Source: XYB2-FULL-45-11 sp964360375
Lineage (GTDB): Bacteria; Patescibacteriota; Patescibacteriia; UBA9934; GWF2-40-263
NCBI GenBank assembly: GCA_964360375.1
Contig: CAYHWG010000034.1
Location: 1-11,618 of the forward strand
DNA length: 11,618 bases
Direction: 5' to 3'
Of this stretch, positions 1-5,187 are shown one piece after another; the stretch's first letter is position 1, and each line of letters opens with the position of its first letter. Below the pieces are notes generated by a model. That model was not told the origin of the DNA and did no database searches. It saw nothing but the letters and a program-made list of their open reading frames with translations. The position numbers were made by a program, and so were the translations under genes.

Positions 1-2
1 GG

Positions 3-488
3 GTGTTTGAACCCTATACGCAATTTCGGGTATCTGGCGGTGTGGATCGAAAAAACGGCGATGAATTTGCTACAATCATTCAAGAGGTGGAGCAACGGAT
101 TTCGGATCATGTCACAGGGAAAGGACATACCATTCCACTTCAGACAGATTATGAGATCGTTTCAAGTGGAATCGGTTGGTGTATGGTGCGCGAACAGGGT
201 GCTCAAGCTCGAACGGCCATGGTAGCGAATGGAATTCGTGCATTTGTCTCTGTGCGTGATCGTGGAAATGGTTCATACACCTATACGATCGGTCGCACAG
301 CTCCGTTCATTCGATTTTCTGTTCCTTCTATTTTGGACGCTCTGAATGAGGCAGAAGTTTGTATGAATGATCGTTGGGGTGGATCCGATACGATCGGAGG
401 CAGTCCACGTGTCGTAGGAAGTCTTCTGCCGCCAAAAGAAGTTGAAAAAATTATCAACGAAGTTCTTTCGAAACGTGTGTATACCTAA
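3..488 (+). CDS. C-terminal part of a DHHA1-like (DHH phosphoesterase-type?) protein
   Basis: The reading frame is open from the left edge and ends at TAA 486-488. A GTG lies at position 3, but nothing upstream can be seen, so I treat this as the 3' part of a longer gene. The visible 161 residues are soluble, with no signal peptide or membrane segment. A block reading GIRAFVSVRDRG is followed by YTYTIGR, and near the end comes WGGSDTIGGSPR with a closing amphipathic helix (KEVEKIINEVL). This order resembles the DHHA1 domain that closes DHH phosphoesterases: a strand, a conserved Arg turn, a glycine-rich loop near the C-terminus, then a last helix. The canonical GGGGH of that loop is not present; here it is GGSDTIGG. 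The DHH domain itself would lie outside the window, so the assignment is tentative. The gene is convergent with the next one and shares its terminator. Confidence 0.55.
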   Translation: MFEPYTQFRVSGGVDRKNGDEFATIIQEVEQRISDHVTGKGHTIPLQTDYEIVSSGIGWCMVREQGAQARTAMVANGIRAFVSVRDRGNGSYTYTIGRTAPFIRFSVPSILDALNEAEVCMNDRWGGSDTIGGSPRVVGSLLPPKEVEKIINEVLSKRVYT

Positions 489-511
489 ACTCCTTAATCG
501 GGAGTTTTTTA
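487..511. terminator. Terminator hairpin between convergent genes
   Basis: The arms AAACTCC (487-493) and GGAGTTT (501-507) enclose a 7-nt loop and are followed by more T on the plus strand. The hairpin overlaps the stop codon of the plus-strand gene and abuts the stop codon of the minus-strand gene at 509-511. It is short and AT-flanked. It probably serves the plus strand; minus-strand function is less certain because the T run on that side is only three bases. Confidence 0.65.
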
Positions 512-1201
512 ATTTATGCGATAGCGTCGAAGCCATTCGTACATGGGGCCGATCGTGAATCCGACCACAGCGGCCCAAAGGAGTTCTTCTGTTGGTAGGC
601 CTCCGATGATGAATTTTGAAAGCGTGTTCCATTGCCAGAAATGTGCCGCAACGTCTGGAAACAATCGAACGAAGAAAATATGTTCGATAAAAAAAATGAG
701 CACGAACGTCATGAATCCCGAGAGAAGAGCATCAATAAGAAGATCTTGTCGATCTGCAATGATGTAGATGCCGATCATGAGGCCTCCTAGGATAACCGAT
801 TGCATGGAGGGAAGTTGAAAAAATACAATCGCGGCAAGAGCGATGCATGCCCATACTCCAAGGACTAACAAAAGATGCGAAATCCAATGTGCTGCCGGAT
901 TTTTTAATCTCAAGCGATCTCCTTTGAATTTGTGTACGTGCTTTCCAAGCAGAACATGATAAATAATGGATGCAATACCGAACAAACAGAAACTGAACAA
1001 GAGATCTTCAATGCCGATCGGGAGCGCTTGATCGGAGACAATTTGGTGATAGTCTGTAGCAGCAATAAGAAGAAGGGGAGGAGCCATCACAAGTCCGACA
1101 ACACTCATGATTAATTGTTCACGACGCGTTTTTTTTGAAACAAGAAAAAAAATGAGCCACACGATAAATAAAAGAATCGATGAGAGAAGAAATGGAGGCA
1201 T
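509..1201 (-). CDS. Lycopene cyclase domain-type membrane protein (CrtYc/CrtYd-like)
   Basis: This is a very hydrophobic 230-residue protein with about six or seven predicted membrane spans (roughly residues 5-22, 31-47, 64-84, 108-129, 135-150, 155-175 and 203-221). Two related motifs sit near spans: GIEDLLFSF (63-71) in the first half and LPTEELLWA (202-210) in the second. This matches the internally duplicated PxE(E/D)-type signature of the small heterodimeric or fused carotenoid beta-cyclases (CrtYc/CrtYd, CarRA/CrtYB cyclase domain). Those enzymes cyclise lycopene ends to beta-ionone rings, and the length fits the roughly 230-residue cyclase domain. No other carotenoid gene is visible, so the substrate is unproven; a lycopene elongase or an uncharacterised membrane protein of similar fold is possible. 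The ATG at 1199-1201 was chosen because a -10 box lies 8 nt upstream of it. The gene is divergent from ribE. Confidence 0.7.
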   Translation of the reverse strand: MPPFLLSSILLFIVWLIFFLVSKKTRREQLIMSVVGLVMAPPLLLIAATDYHQIVSDQALPIGIEDLLFSFCLFGIASIIYHVLLGKHVHKFKGDRLRLKNPAAHWISHLLLVLGVWACIALAAIVFFQLPSMQSVILGGLMIGIYIIADRQDLLIDALLSGFMTFVLIFFIEHIFFVRLFPDVAAHFWQWNTLSKFIIGGLPTEELLWAAVVGFTIGPMYEWLRRYRIN

Positions 1202-1209
1202 ATGGAAAT

Positions 1210-1237
1210 AGTATAGCAGAGGGCACAGTCAGCTCAA
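1210..1237 (-). promoter_or_regulatory. Promoter of the lycopene-cyclase-type gene, near-leaderless
   Basis: Read on the minus strand, TTGAGC (1237-1232) and TATACT (1215-1210) are separated by 16 nt. Eight bases lie between the -10 box and the ATG at 1201, so transcription should begin within a few bases of the start codon. No Shine-Dalgarno sequence is present, which agrees with a leaderless or nearly leaderless mRNA. This is inferred from box matches only. Confidence 0.55.
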
Positions 1238-1292
1238 AGGGGTTCGGGTTGGTGTTGCAAGGTTGGATTTTTTACGGCATCCTGTTTTATAT

Positions 1293-1922
1293 ATGTTTAC
1301 GGGCATTGTAAAAGGTAAATTTCCTGTCGTGATGATTCTCGATAAAGAAGGTCTGCGATCATTTATCGTTGTTTTATCGAACGAACTTGTCGAGGGACTC
1401 GTTGTTGGTGCGAGCGTTGCGGTTGATGGCGTGTGTTTCACCGTAACGGTGATTGATCATAATCGTGTTTCCTTTGATGCGATGGAAGAGACGTTGCGCA
1501 AAACAACGATCGGTTCTTTAAAGGAAGGGGATTTTGTGAACATCGAACGTTCCGCGCGAATGGGAGATGAAATTGGTGGGCATAGGATGTCAGGTCATGT
1601 TTCAACCATGGCGGAAATTGTTGATGTGCATGAATCGGAACATAATAAAGCTGTGACATTTAAAGTGGATCCTGAGTGGATGCGATTTATTTTCTCAAAA
1701 GGTTTTATTTCACTTGATGGCGCATCGCTTACGGTTGTTGATGCAGACAAGTCGCAAGGAACATTTCAAGTTTGGTTTATTCCGGAAACGCTTCGGCTCA
1801 CAAAATTCGGCGAGAAAAAATTCGGCGATCGTGGTAACGTCGAAATCGATTCTCAGACGCAAGTGATTGTGGAGACGGTCGGGGAAGTTATGAAGTCATG
1901 GAGTTATGAAGTGAAGGAGTAA
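1293..1922 (+). CDS. ribE: Riboflavin synthase, alpha chain
   Basis: This enzyme dismutates two 6,7-dimethyl-8-ribityllumazine molecules to riboflavin plus a pyrimidinedione, in the cytosol, as a trimer. The protein has 209 residues with two tandem lumazine-binding barrels. It starts with the canonical MFTGIV, which is why I prefer ATG 1293 to an in-frame TTG at 1263. Ser41 and Cys48 (in GASVAVDGVCFTV) fall at the same positions as in the E. coli enzyme. DEIGGHRMSGH follows at about 96-106, and the second barrel has KGFISLDGASLTV. The details (DEIGGHxMSGH, KKxGxRxNxEIDxQTQ) resemble the gammaproteobacterial form more than the Bacillus form. The last dozen residues (from MKSWSYEVKE) are encoded by a repeat that forms one arm of the hairpin before ribH. 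No Shine-Dalgarno sequence or FMN riboswitch is visible upstream. The gene is divergent from the cyclase gene. Confidence 0.95.
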   Translation: MFTGIVKGKFPVVMILDKEGLRSFIVVLSNELVEGLVVGASVAVDGVCFTVTVIDHNRVSFDAMEETLRKTTIGSLKEGDFVNIERSARMGDEIGGHRMSGHVSTMAEIVDVHESEHNKAVTFKVDPEWMRFIFSKGFISLDGASLTVVDADKSQGTFQVWFIPETLRLTKFGEKKFGDRGNVEIDSQTQVIVETVGEVMKSWSYEVKE

Positions 1923-1988
1923 AAGATTTTTCTATTTTGAAAACAAAAAATAAGTTTCATGATCCTTCACTTTATAACTTCATAACTT
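1885..1988 (+). repeat. Long imperfect hairpin linking the ribE end to the ribH start
   Basis: The inner arm, AGTTATGAAGTGAAGGA at 1902-1918, pairs with TCCTTCACTTTATAACT at 1963-1979 with a single G-U wobble. The outer arm, AAGTTATGAAGT at 1885-1896, pairs exactly with ACTTCATAACTT at 1977-1988. Sharing out the three overlapping bases, about 26 pairs form with a bulge on the 5' side and an AT-rich loop of about 44 nt. The left arm also contains a direct repeat of GTTATGAAGT. The structure covers the ribE stop and ends 7 nt before the ribH ATG. There is no U tract, so it is not a classical terminator. Confidence 0.75.
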
Positions 1989-1995
1989 TCCACCT

Positions 1996-2397
1996 ATGTC
2001 TCACCGCATCGCTCTCGTCCTTGGGTCTTTCCACAAAAAAGAAGCAGATGACATGTTGATGGTCTCTGTGGAAACAGCCAATCAACTGAATCTTGAGATT
2101 GCAGAAACCGTTTGGGTCCCTGGGTCCATGGAAGCCCCACTTGCCATCAAACGTCTTCTTATGCGCGAGGATATCGATGGTGCGGTTGTGCTTGGAATCA
2201 TAGAACGTGGAGAGACGAAGCATGGTCTTGTGATGGGTGAAGTTGTGTATGATGCGATTATTCGTCTTCAGCTTGAGTTTATGAAACCAATCGGCTTTGG
2301 TATTCTCGGTCCCGAAATTTTACCGGATCAAATTCCTCCGCGCGTAAAGCCGTATGCACGTGCTGCCGTGGAAGCTGTCGCAAAAATGCTTGTTTAA
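1996..2397 (+). CDS. ribH: 6,7-dimethyl-8-ribityllumazine synthase
   Basis: This enzyme condenses 5-amino-6-ribitylamino-uracil with 3,4-dihydroxy-2-butanone 4-phosphate to give the substrate of RibE. The protein has 133 residues, shorter than the roughly 150 of typical bacterial RibH. Visible motifs are VPGSMEAPLAIKRLL (41-55), the phosphate and catalytic loop RGETKH (71-76, with His76 in the catalytic position), GFGILGP (100-106), and Arg116 in the region of the conserved active-site Arg. The usual aromatic-Asn pair near the N-terminus is FH (12-13) instead of FN. The pattern (IKRLL, acidic pair, DGAVVLG, then KPIGFGILGPE) resembles archaeal RibH more than Bacillus-type RibH. No Shine-Dalgarno sequence precedes ATG 1996; the upstream bases belong to a long hairpin. 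The gene is co-directional with ribE and the kinase gene. Confidence 0.92.
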   Translation: MSHRIALVLGSFHKKEADDMLMVSVETANQLNLEIAETVWVPGSMEAPLAIKRLLMREDIDGAVVLGIIERGETKHGLVMGEVVYDAIIRLQLEFMKPIGFGILGPEILPDQIPPRVKPYARAAVEAVAKMLV

Positions 2398-2414
2398 AAA
2401 AGTTATTATTTTTT

Positions 2415-3611
2415 ATGCCTGACGGATCAAAACATCTTTCAACAACGGAAATAGCTTTTCGTCCTTTTCAAGACAGCGAACGTATCGATCTTCATGCAGA
2501 CGATCTCGTTTCTGTTTCGCTCGATAAAGAAAAGCCTGCTGTAACAGAAGTGAATCCTCCTCTACCGCAAGGTCGCTTGAAAAAACGCGAGAAATATATT
2601 CCAAACCTACCTGTAGGAGAAAAATTTATGGATCGTCGTGGAGATGTGTATACAATTGAAAAGGAATTAGGACAAGGTGGTATGGGGGCGGTTTGTAAAA
2701 TTGTGGATGAGAGAACAGGTCTAGAACGTGCCATGAAAATTATTCGTCCCGCATGGTTGAGTGAATCATCAAAAGATCAGCGCACACAAGCAGTGAAACG
2801 ATTTAAACGCGAGATGGATATTGTTTCAAGGTTACACAATCCGTTTATTTTAGCTTCAATGGATATTTTGGAGATTCCAAATGGAGAAGAAACCGTTTTA
2901 GGATTTGTGACGGATCTTGTAGAAGGAACGGATTTAAAGAACGAACTTGAAAAACATAAAACAGGGTTACCTCCAAAAGAATCTGTCGAGTACGCGGGAG
3001 AAATTGCGATGGCACTTATGTCTCTTGATGAAATTGGTCTTGTTCATCGTGATTTGAAACCTGCGAATATTTTTCTTGAAGATATGCCGGGTGGAAAAAA
3101 ACTTGTTCGTGTGGGTGATTTTGGGTTAGTCACCACAAGTCATCAGATAGGAACGGAAAAAATATCGGATGAATGGCAACAAATGAAAACAACACACGCA
3201 GAACGGATAACAAATGTTGGTTCTGTGTTAGGAACTCCAGATTTTATGTCTCCAGAACAATTGCGTGGGGACACACTCACATCTTCTTCGGACCTCTATG
3301 CACTCGGAGCGATCATGTATGAAATGCTTTCTGGAAAACCTGTTTTTAAAGGAAACAATTTTTACGATAACGCTCGTCAACATTTGGAAGATCGTCCACA
3401 AGCGCTTCCAAAAGAAATTCCGGATTGGCTTCAGTCGATTGTCATGAAACTCCTTGAGAAAAAACCGGAGGATCGTTTAGGGTCGGCAAAAGAAGTTTTT
3501 GTCGCCCTCAAAGAAGGAGTGAAAAAAGATTTTCCCGAACTTCTTCACGATGTTCCTTTTATGTGGAACGTGGCGTCTGACATTGATCCAACAAGATTTG
3601 CGGTTCATTGA
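2415..3611 (+). CDS. Serine/threonine protein kinase (Hanks type), soluble
   Basis: This is a 398-residue eukaryotic-like kinase. An N-terminal stretch of about 78 residues has no recognisable domain and precedes the catalytic domain. The glycine loop GQGGMGAV is at 86-93, the ATP-anchoring Lys at 108 (AMKII), and the helix C Glu near 133. The catalytic loop HRDLKPANI is at 211-219 (Asp213, Lys215, Asn218), DFG at 235-237, and GTPDFMSPEQ at 273-282, followed by SDLYALGAIMYEML. All core catalytic residues are present, so it should be active. The activation segment, between DFG and SPE, is long at about 41 residues. Unlike PknB or PrkC it has no membrane helix and no PASTA repeats; the C-terminal tail is only about 30 residues. 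It starts 17 nt after ribH with no Shine-Dalgarno sequence and probably shares its transcript. Substrates are unknown. Confidence 0.92.
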   Translation: MPDGSKHLSTTEIAFRPFQDSERIDLHADDLVSVSLDKEKPAVTEVNPPLPQGRLKKREKYIPNLPVGEKFMDRRGDVYTIEKELGQGGMGAVCKIVDERTGLERAMKIIRPAWLSESSKDQRTQAVKRFKREMDIVSRLHNPFILASMDILEIPNGEETVLGFVTDLVEGTDLKNELEKHKTGLPPKESVEYAGEIAMALMSLDEIGLVHRDLKPANIFLEDMPGGKKLVRVGDFGLVTTSHQIGTEKISDEWQQMKTTHAERITNVGSVLGTPDFMSPEQLRGDTLTSSSDLYALGAIMYEMLSGKPVFKGNNFYDNARQHLEDRPQALPKEIPDWLQSIVMKLLEKKPEDRLGSAKEVFVALKEGVKKDFPELLHDVPFMWNVASDIDPTRFAVH

Positions 3612-3620
3612 AGACAAAAC

Positions 3621-3679
3621 AAAAATACGCATCTTTCTGTGACCGGTAGCGAAAAAGTCACTCAGATGCGTATTTTTTT
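3621..3679. terminator. Strong, potentially bidirectional terminator after the kinase gene
   Basis: AAAAATACGCATCT (3621-3634) pairs perfectly with AGATGCGTATTTTT (3664-3677), and the T run continues to 3679. An inner stem GTGAC (3639-3643) with GTCAC (3657-3661) closes the loop. The A-rich left side gives a T run on the opposite strand too, so it can also stop minus-strand transcription that passes the tRNA gene. Confidence 0.85.
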
Positions 3680-3683
3680 GCGT

Positions 3684-3810
3684 ACAAAACTTTCAAATTT
3701 GGATGTCATGCGAAGGGCTGAAGGGAAAAAATATTTGAGTCGTAGATCACCCTACGGCGAAAATATTTTTTTCCGAAGCCCAAGCAGGGCGCCAAATTTG
3801 GAAGTTTTGT
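3684..3810. repeat. 127-nt palindromic element with 19-nt terminal inverted repeats
   Basis: ACAAAACTTTCAAATTTGG (3684-3702) is the inverse of CCAAATTTGGAAGTTTTGT (3792-3810) with one mismatch. Inside are three nested pairings: GGGCT (3715-3719) with AGCCC (3777-3781); a run of A then TATTT (3726-3736) with AAATA then a run of T (3761-3771); and CGTAG (3741-3745) with CTACG (3752-3756). The whole element can fold into one long hairpin on either strand. Its right end meets the CCA end of tRNA-Glu. I see no open frame in it. It could be a miniature inverted-repeat element or a structured RNA trailing the tRNA; the sequence alone does not decide. Confidence 0.7.
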
Positions 3811-3884
3811 GGTGACCCCAAGGGGAATTGAACCCCTGTTACCAGGATGAAAACCTGATGTCCTAACCATTAGACGATGGGGCC
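3810..3884 (-). tRNA. tRNA-Glu (anticodon UUC), CCA encoded
   Basis: On the minus strand this is a complete 75-nt cloverleaf. The acceptor stem is GGCCCCA with TGGGGTC (one G-U pair), the discriminator is A, and a genomic CCA lies at 3812-3810. The D arm contains AATGGTTA. The anticodon loop TTTTCAT lies between CAGG and CCTG, placing TTC at 34-36 and reading GAA/GAG. The T arm is AGGGG-TTCAATT-CCCCT. Nothing is unusual in the body of the tRNA. It is flanked 3' by the long palindrome and 5' by a damaged second copy. Confidence 0.96.
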
Positions 3885-3933
3885 TTATAAGTTCCGTTTT
3901 TCAAAACGTAGATGTAATACGTACACAGGATGC

Positions 3934-3961
3934 CCGGCGGAGCCGGGTCCGGCTCCGCCGG
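3934..3961. repeat. GC-rich palindrome, copy A (in tRNA-Glu relic)
   Basis: CCGGCGGAGCCGG (3934-3946) is the exact inverse of CCGGCTCCGCCGG (3949-3961) around a GT centre, giving a near-perfect 28-nt palindrome in an AT-richer surrounding. It interrupts the anticodon loop of the tRNA relic. Its reverse complement differs from the copy in tsaD at one base. Confidence 0.85.
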
Positions 3962-3989
3962 AAAAACCTGATGTCTTAACCATGAGACG

Positions 3990-4008
3990 CCTGCCAGGCT
4001 CCGCCTGG
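3990..4008. repeat. Short GC-rich palindrome, copy B (in tRNA-Glu relic)
   Basis: CCAGGC (3994-3999) and GCCTGG (4003-4008) form a hairpin with a 3-nt loop. The core GGCTCCGCC is shared with copies A and C. Compared with the intact tRNA, the 19 nt at 3990-4008 are inserted between the acceptor stem and the D stem. Confidence 0.7.
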
Positions 4009-4092
4009 ATGGGGCCGAATTTTTGATCGTGGCGTCATGGTATTCAAAAAAAGTGAAGACGTCAAGAGAGATGGAATAACAACAATGTGTCA

Positions 4093-4121
4093 TTGACAAA
4101 ATGACCAAACATGAATATCTT
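4093..4121 (+). promoter_or_regulatory. Promoter of the inositol-monophosphatase-family gene
   Basis: TTGACA (4093-4098, consensus) is 17 nt from TATCTT (4116-4121, four of six). Transcription would start near 4128, giving a leader of about 29 nt that carries a Shine-Dalgarno sequence. Confidence 0.65.
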
Positions 4122-4147
4122 TATGTATCGTATGAAGAATATGCGAT

Positions 4148-4154
4148 GGAGGAG
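4148..4154 (+). promoter_or_regulatory. Shine-Dalgarno site, GGAGGAG
   Basis: GGAGGAG ends 2 nt before ATG 4157. The purine-rich core GGAGG is 4 nt from the ATG, which is close but workable, and it fixes the start. Most other genes in the window lack such a site. Confidence 0.75.
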
Positions 4155-4156
4155 TC

Positions 4157-5065
4157 ATGTCAAACTATAGTAATATAAATGGTTCGATCATTGGCGCGGC
4201 AATGCGCGAATGTGTTGTGAAAGCCACACGACTCATTCGTGAAAGGCGATTCACCTTCAAACCTCGAAAAAAAGGGGTGAGGGCGGATGGTCGACCGGAT
4301 TGGGTCACGGATGCGGACGAAGAAGCGCAAATGATCTACCAAAAAATCTTGCGCGAACGATTTCTGCAATTCGGTATTGTCGGCGAAGAGGACGGATTGC
4401 GCGTAGAGTGCACGCATCCGACTTTGGACCTCTGGTTCTCGGTGGATCCGCTTGATGGCACAAGCGCCTACAGTCGGATGCAGTCACATGGCATCGGAAC
4501 CATGATTGCGCTCATGTGTGATGAGGAAGTGATCGCAAGCGCAATCGGCGATGTCATGACCGGTGAAATTTACTATTATCGCCCAGGTTCCAAAAAGACA
4601 CATCGATTAGATGTGTTTCAACATGAGTACGAACAGGTCCTTTCTATTGATGTGAAAAAACCGCTTATAGAGCAGTATTTGCTTTTGCGTGATCCGGTTT
4701 TGAAACATTCGAGTAGAGTGCAAAGTCTCGCCCACCACTCCTGCTCCCCGTTTTACTCTCACGAAATAACGGGAGGGTCGATCGGAATTTCGATGGCGCG
4801 ATTGTGGAAAGGGGAAGTCGGCGGAGCGATTCTTCGCCCAGGAAAACAGACGCCGTGGGATTCTTGTCCGGTGATCGGCATGAGCAAGCGTCTCGGATTT
4901 GTCTTTTTCAACATCAATCCAATGTACCCGATCCTACATAAGATCGATCTCAAAGTACGAAAAGAGACCTACATAACGAGTTCTGATCAGCTTATCATTC
5001 ACGAGAGCCGCTTTCCCGAACTCACCGACTGGTGCACTCACAATGGTTTTCTCATCGATCCATAA
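4157..5065 (+). CDS. Inositol-monophosphatase-family phosphatase
   Basis: This 302-residue soluble protein carries the Li-sensitive, metal-dependent phosphatase signatures in order: DWVTDADEEAQ at 48-58; the metal-ligand GEED at 76-79; VDPLDGT at 96-102 (Asp97 and Asp100 as metal ligands, Thr102 next to the phosphate); and TPWDSCP at 232-238, with Asp235 corresponding to the Asp of the family's WD motif. These enzymes remove a phosphate from inositol phosphates, 3'-phosphoadenosine 5'-phosphate, fructose 1,6-bisphosphate or histidinol phosphate, and the sequence does not tell which. At 302 residues it is somewhat longer than the usual 260-280, with an extended C-terminal tail beyond residue 245. 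It has its own promoter, Shine-Dalgarno site and terminator, so it is a single-gene unit. Neighbouring genes do not suggest a substrate. Confidence 0.88.
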   Translation: MSNYSNINGSIIGAAMRECVVKATRLIRERRFTFKPRKKGVRADGRPDWVTDADEEAQMIYQKILRERFLQFGIVGEEDGLRVECTHPTLDLWFSVDPLDGTSAYSRMQSHGIGTMIALMCDEEVIASAIGDVMTGEIYYYRPGSKKTHRLDVFQHEYEQVLSIDVKKPLIEQYLLLRDPVLKHSSRVQSLAHHSCSPFYSHEITGGSIGISMARLWKGEVGGAILRPGKQTPWDSCPVIGMSKRLGFVFFNINPMYPILHKIDLKVRKETYITSSDQLIIHESRFPELTDWCTHNGFLIDP

Positions 5066-5089
5066 CCGTCAATATTTGACGGTTTTTTT
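5064..5089 (+). terminator. Intrinsic terminator after the IMPase-family gene
   Basis: AACCGTCAA (5064-5072) pairs perfectly with TTGACGGTT (5076-5084) across a 3-nt loop, followed by a T run to 5089. It overlaps the TAA stop codon. Confidence 0.9.
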
Positions 5090-5151
5090 AATCCAATTCT
5101 GAAGTTTTTGACTCTCTCTCTTTTTTGTATAAGGCCATAGGGCAAATTTCA

Positions 5152-5179
5152 TTGTACAAGCGAAACACTATGTTACAAT
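5152..5179 (+). promoter_or_regulatory. Extended -10 promoter giving leaderless gpsA mRNA
   Basis: TTGTAC (5152-5157) is 16 nt from TACAAT (5174-5179, five of six), with TGT just before it as an extended -10. The expected start of transcription, about 7-9 nt after the -10 box, coincides with ATG 5188. No Shine-Dalgarno sequence exists, so leaderless translation is the simplest reading. It also rules out earlier in-frame starts at 5125 and 5170. Confidence 0.65.
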
Positions 5180-5187
5180 TACGACGT

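Larger units (their letters stand above)
3926..4016 (-). pseudogene. tRNA-Glu relic split by two GC-rich palindromes
   Basis: Reading the minus strand from 4016, GGCCCCAT matches the start of the intact tRNA-Glu. After a 19-nt insert (4008-3990), CGTCTCATGGTTAAGACATCAGGTTTT matches positions about 9 to 35 with two substitutions. After a second insert of about 30 nt in the anticodon loop, CATCCTG matches the 3' side of the anticodon stem. Homology then stops: there is no T arm, 3' acceptor strand or CCA. The D stem (GTCT with AGAC) and four of the five anticodon-stem pairs remain. The lost 3' half makes a functional tRNA very unlikely. It is a tandem duplicate upstream of the intact gene, about 41 nt away. 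Confidence 0.8.

Noticed and set aside
273..632. Minus-strand frame of 119 codons across the first terminator
   Set aside because: It overlaps two better-supported genes and the terminator and has no recognisable motif.
1263..1292. Upstream in-frame TTG start for ribE
   Set aside because: The family begins MFTGIV, encoded from ATG 1293; the ten added residues match nothing and TTG 1263 has no Shine-Dalgarno site.
1202..1292. FMN riboswitch before ribE
   Set aside because: The 91-nt gap lacks the conserved RFN boxes and is too short for the aptamer plus an expression platform.
3609..3611. Recoding of TGA as glycine
   Set aside because: TGA ends the kinase, tsaD and other genes at the expected family lengths or directly at terminators.
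3895..3908. CGTTTT-TC-AAAACG hairpin upstream of tRNA-Glu
   Set aside because: A short AT-rich stem with no T run; it is not strong enough to call a terminator or regulator.
3926..4016. A functional tRNA with introns, or a split tRNA half
   Set aside because: The T arm, 3' acceptor strand and CCA are absent, and the inserts are copies of a dispersed palindrome rather than intron-like sequence.
3684..4016. CRISPR array
   Set aside because: The repeats are inverted and of different lengths, with no regular direct repeats and spacers, and no cas-like gene is present.
3863..4108. Minus-strand frame of 81 codons through the tRNA and palindromes
   Set aside because: It is a by-product of tRNA and GC-rich repeat sequence; its translation shows no protein-like pattern.
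5125..5187. TTG 5125 or ATG 5170 as the start of gpsA
   Set aside because: The -10 box at 5174-5179 would lie inside such a reading frame, and the Rossmann motif normally begins within about ten residues of the start, as from ATG 5188.
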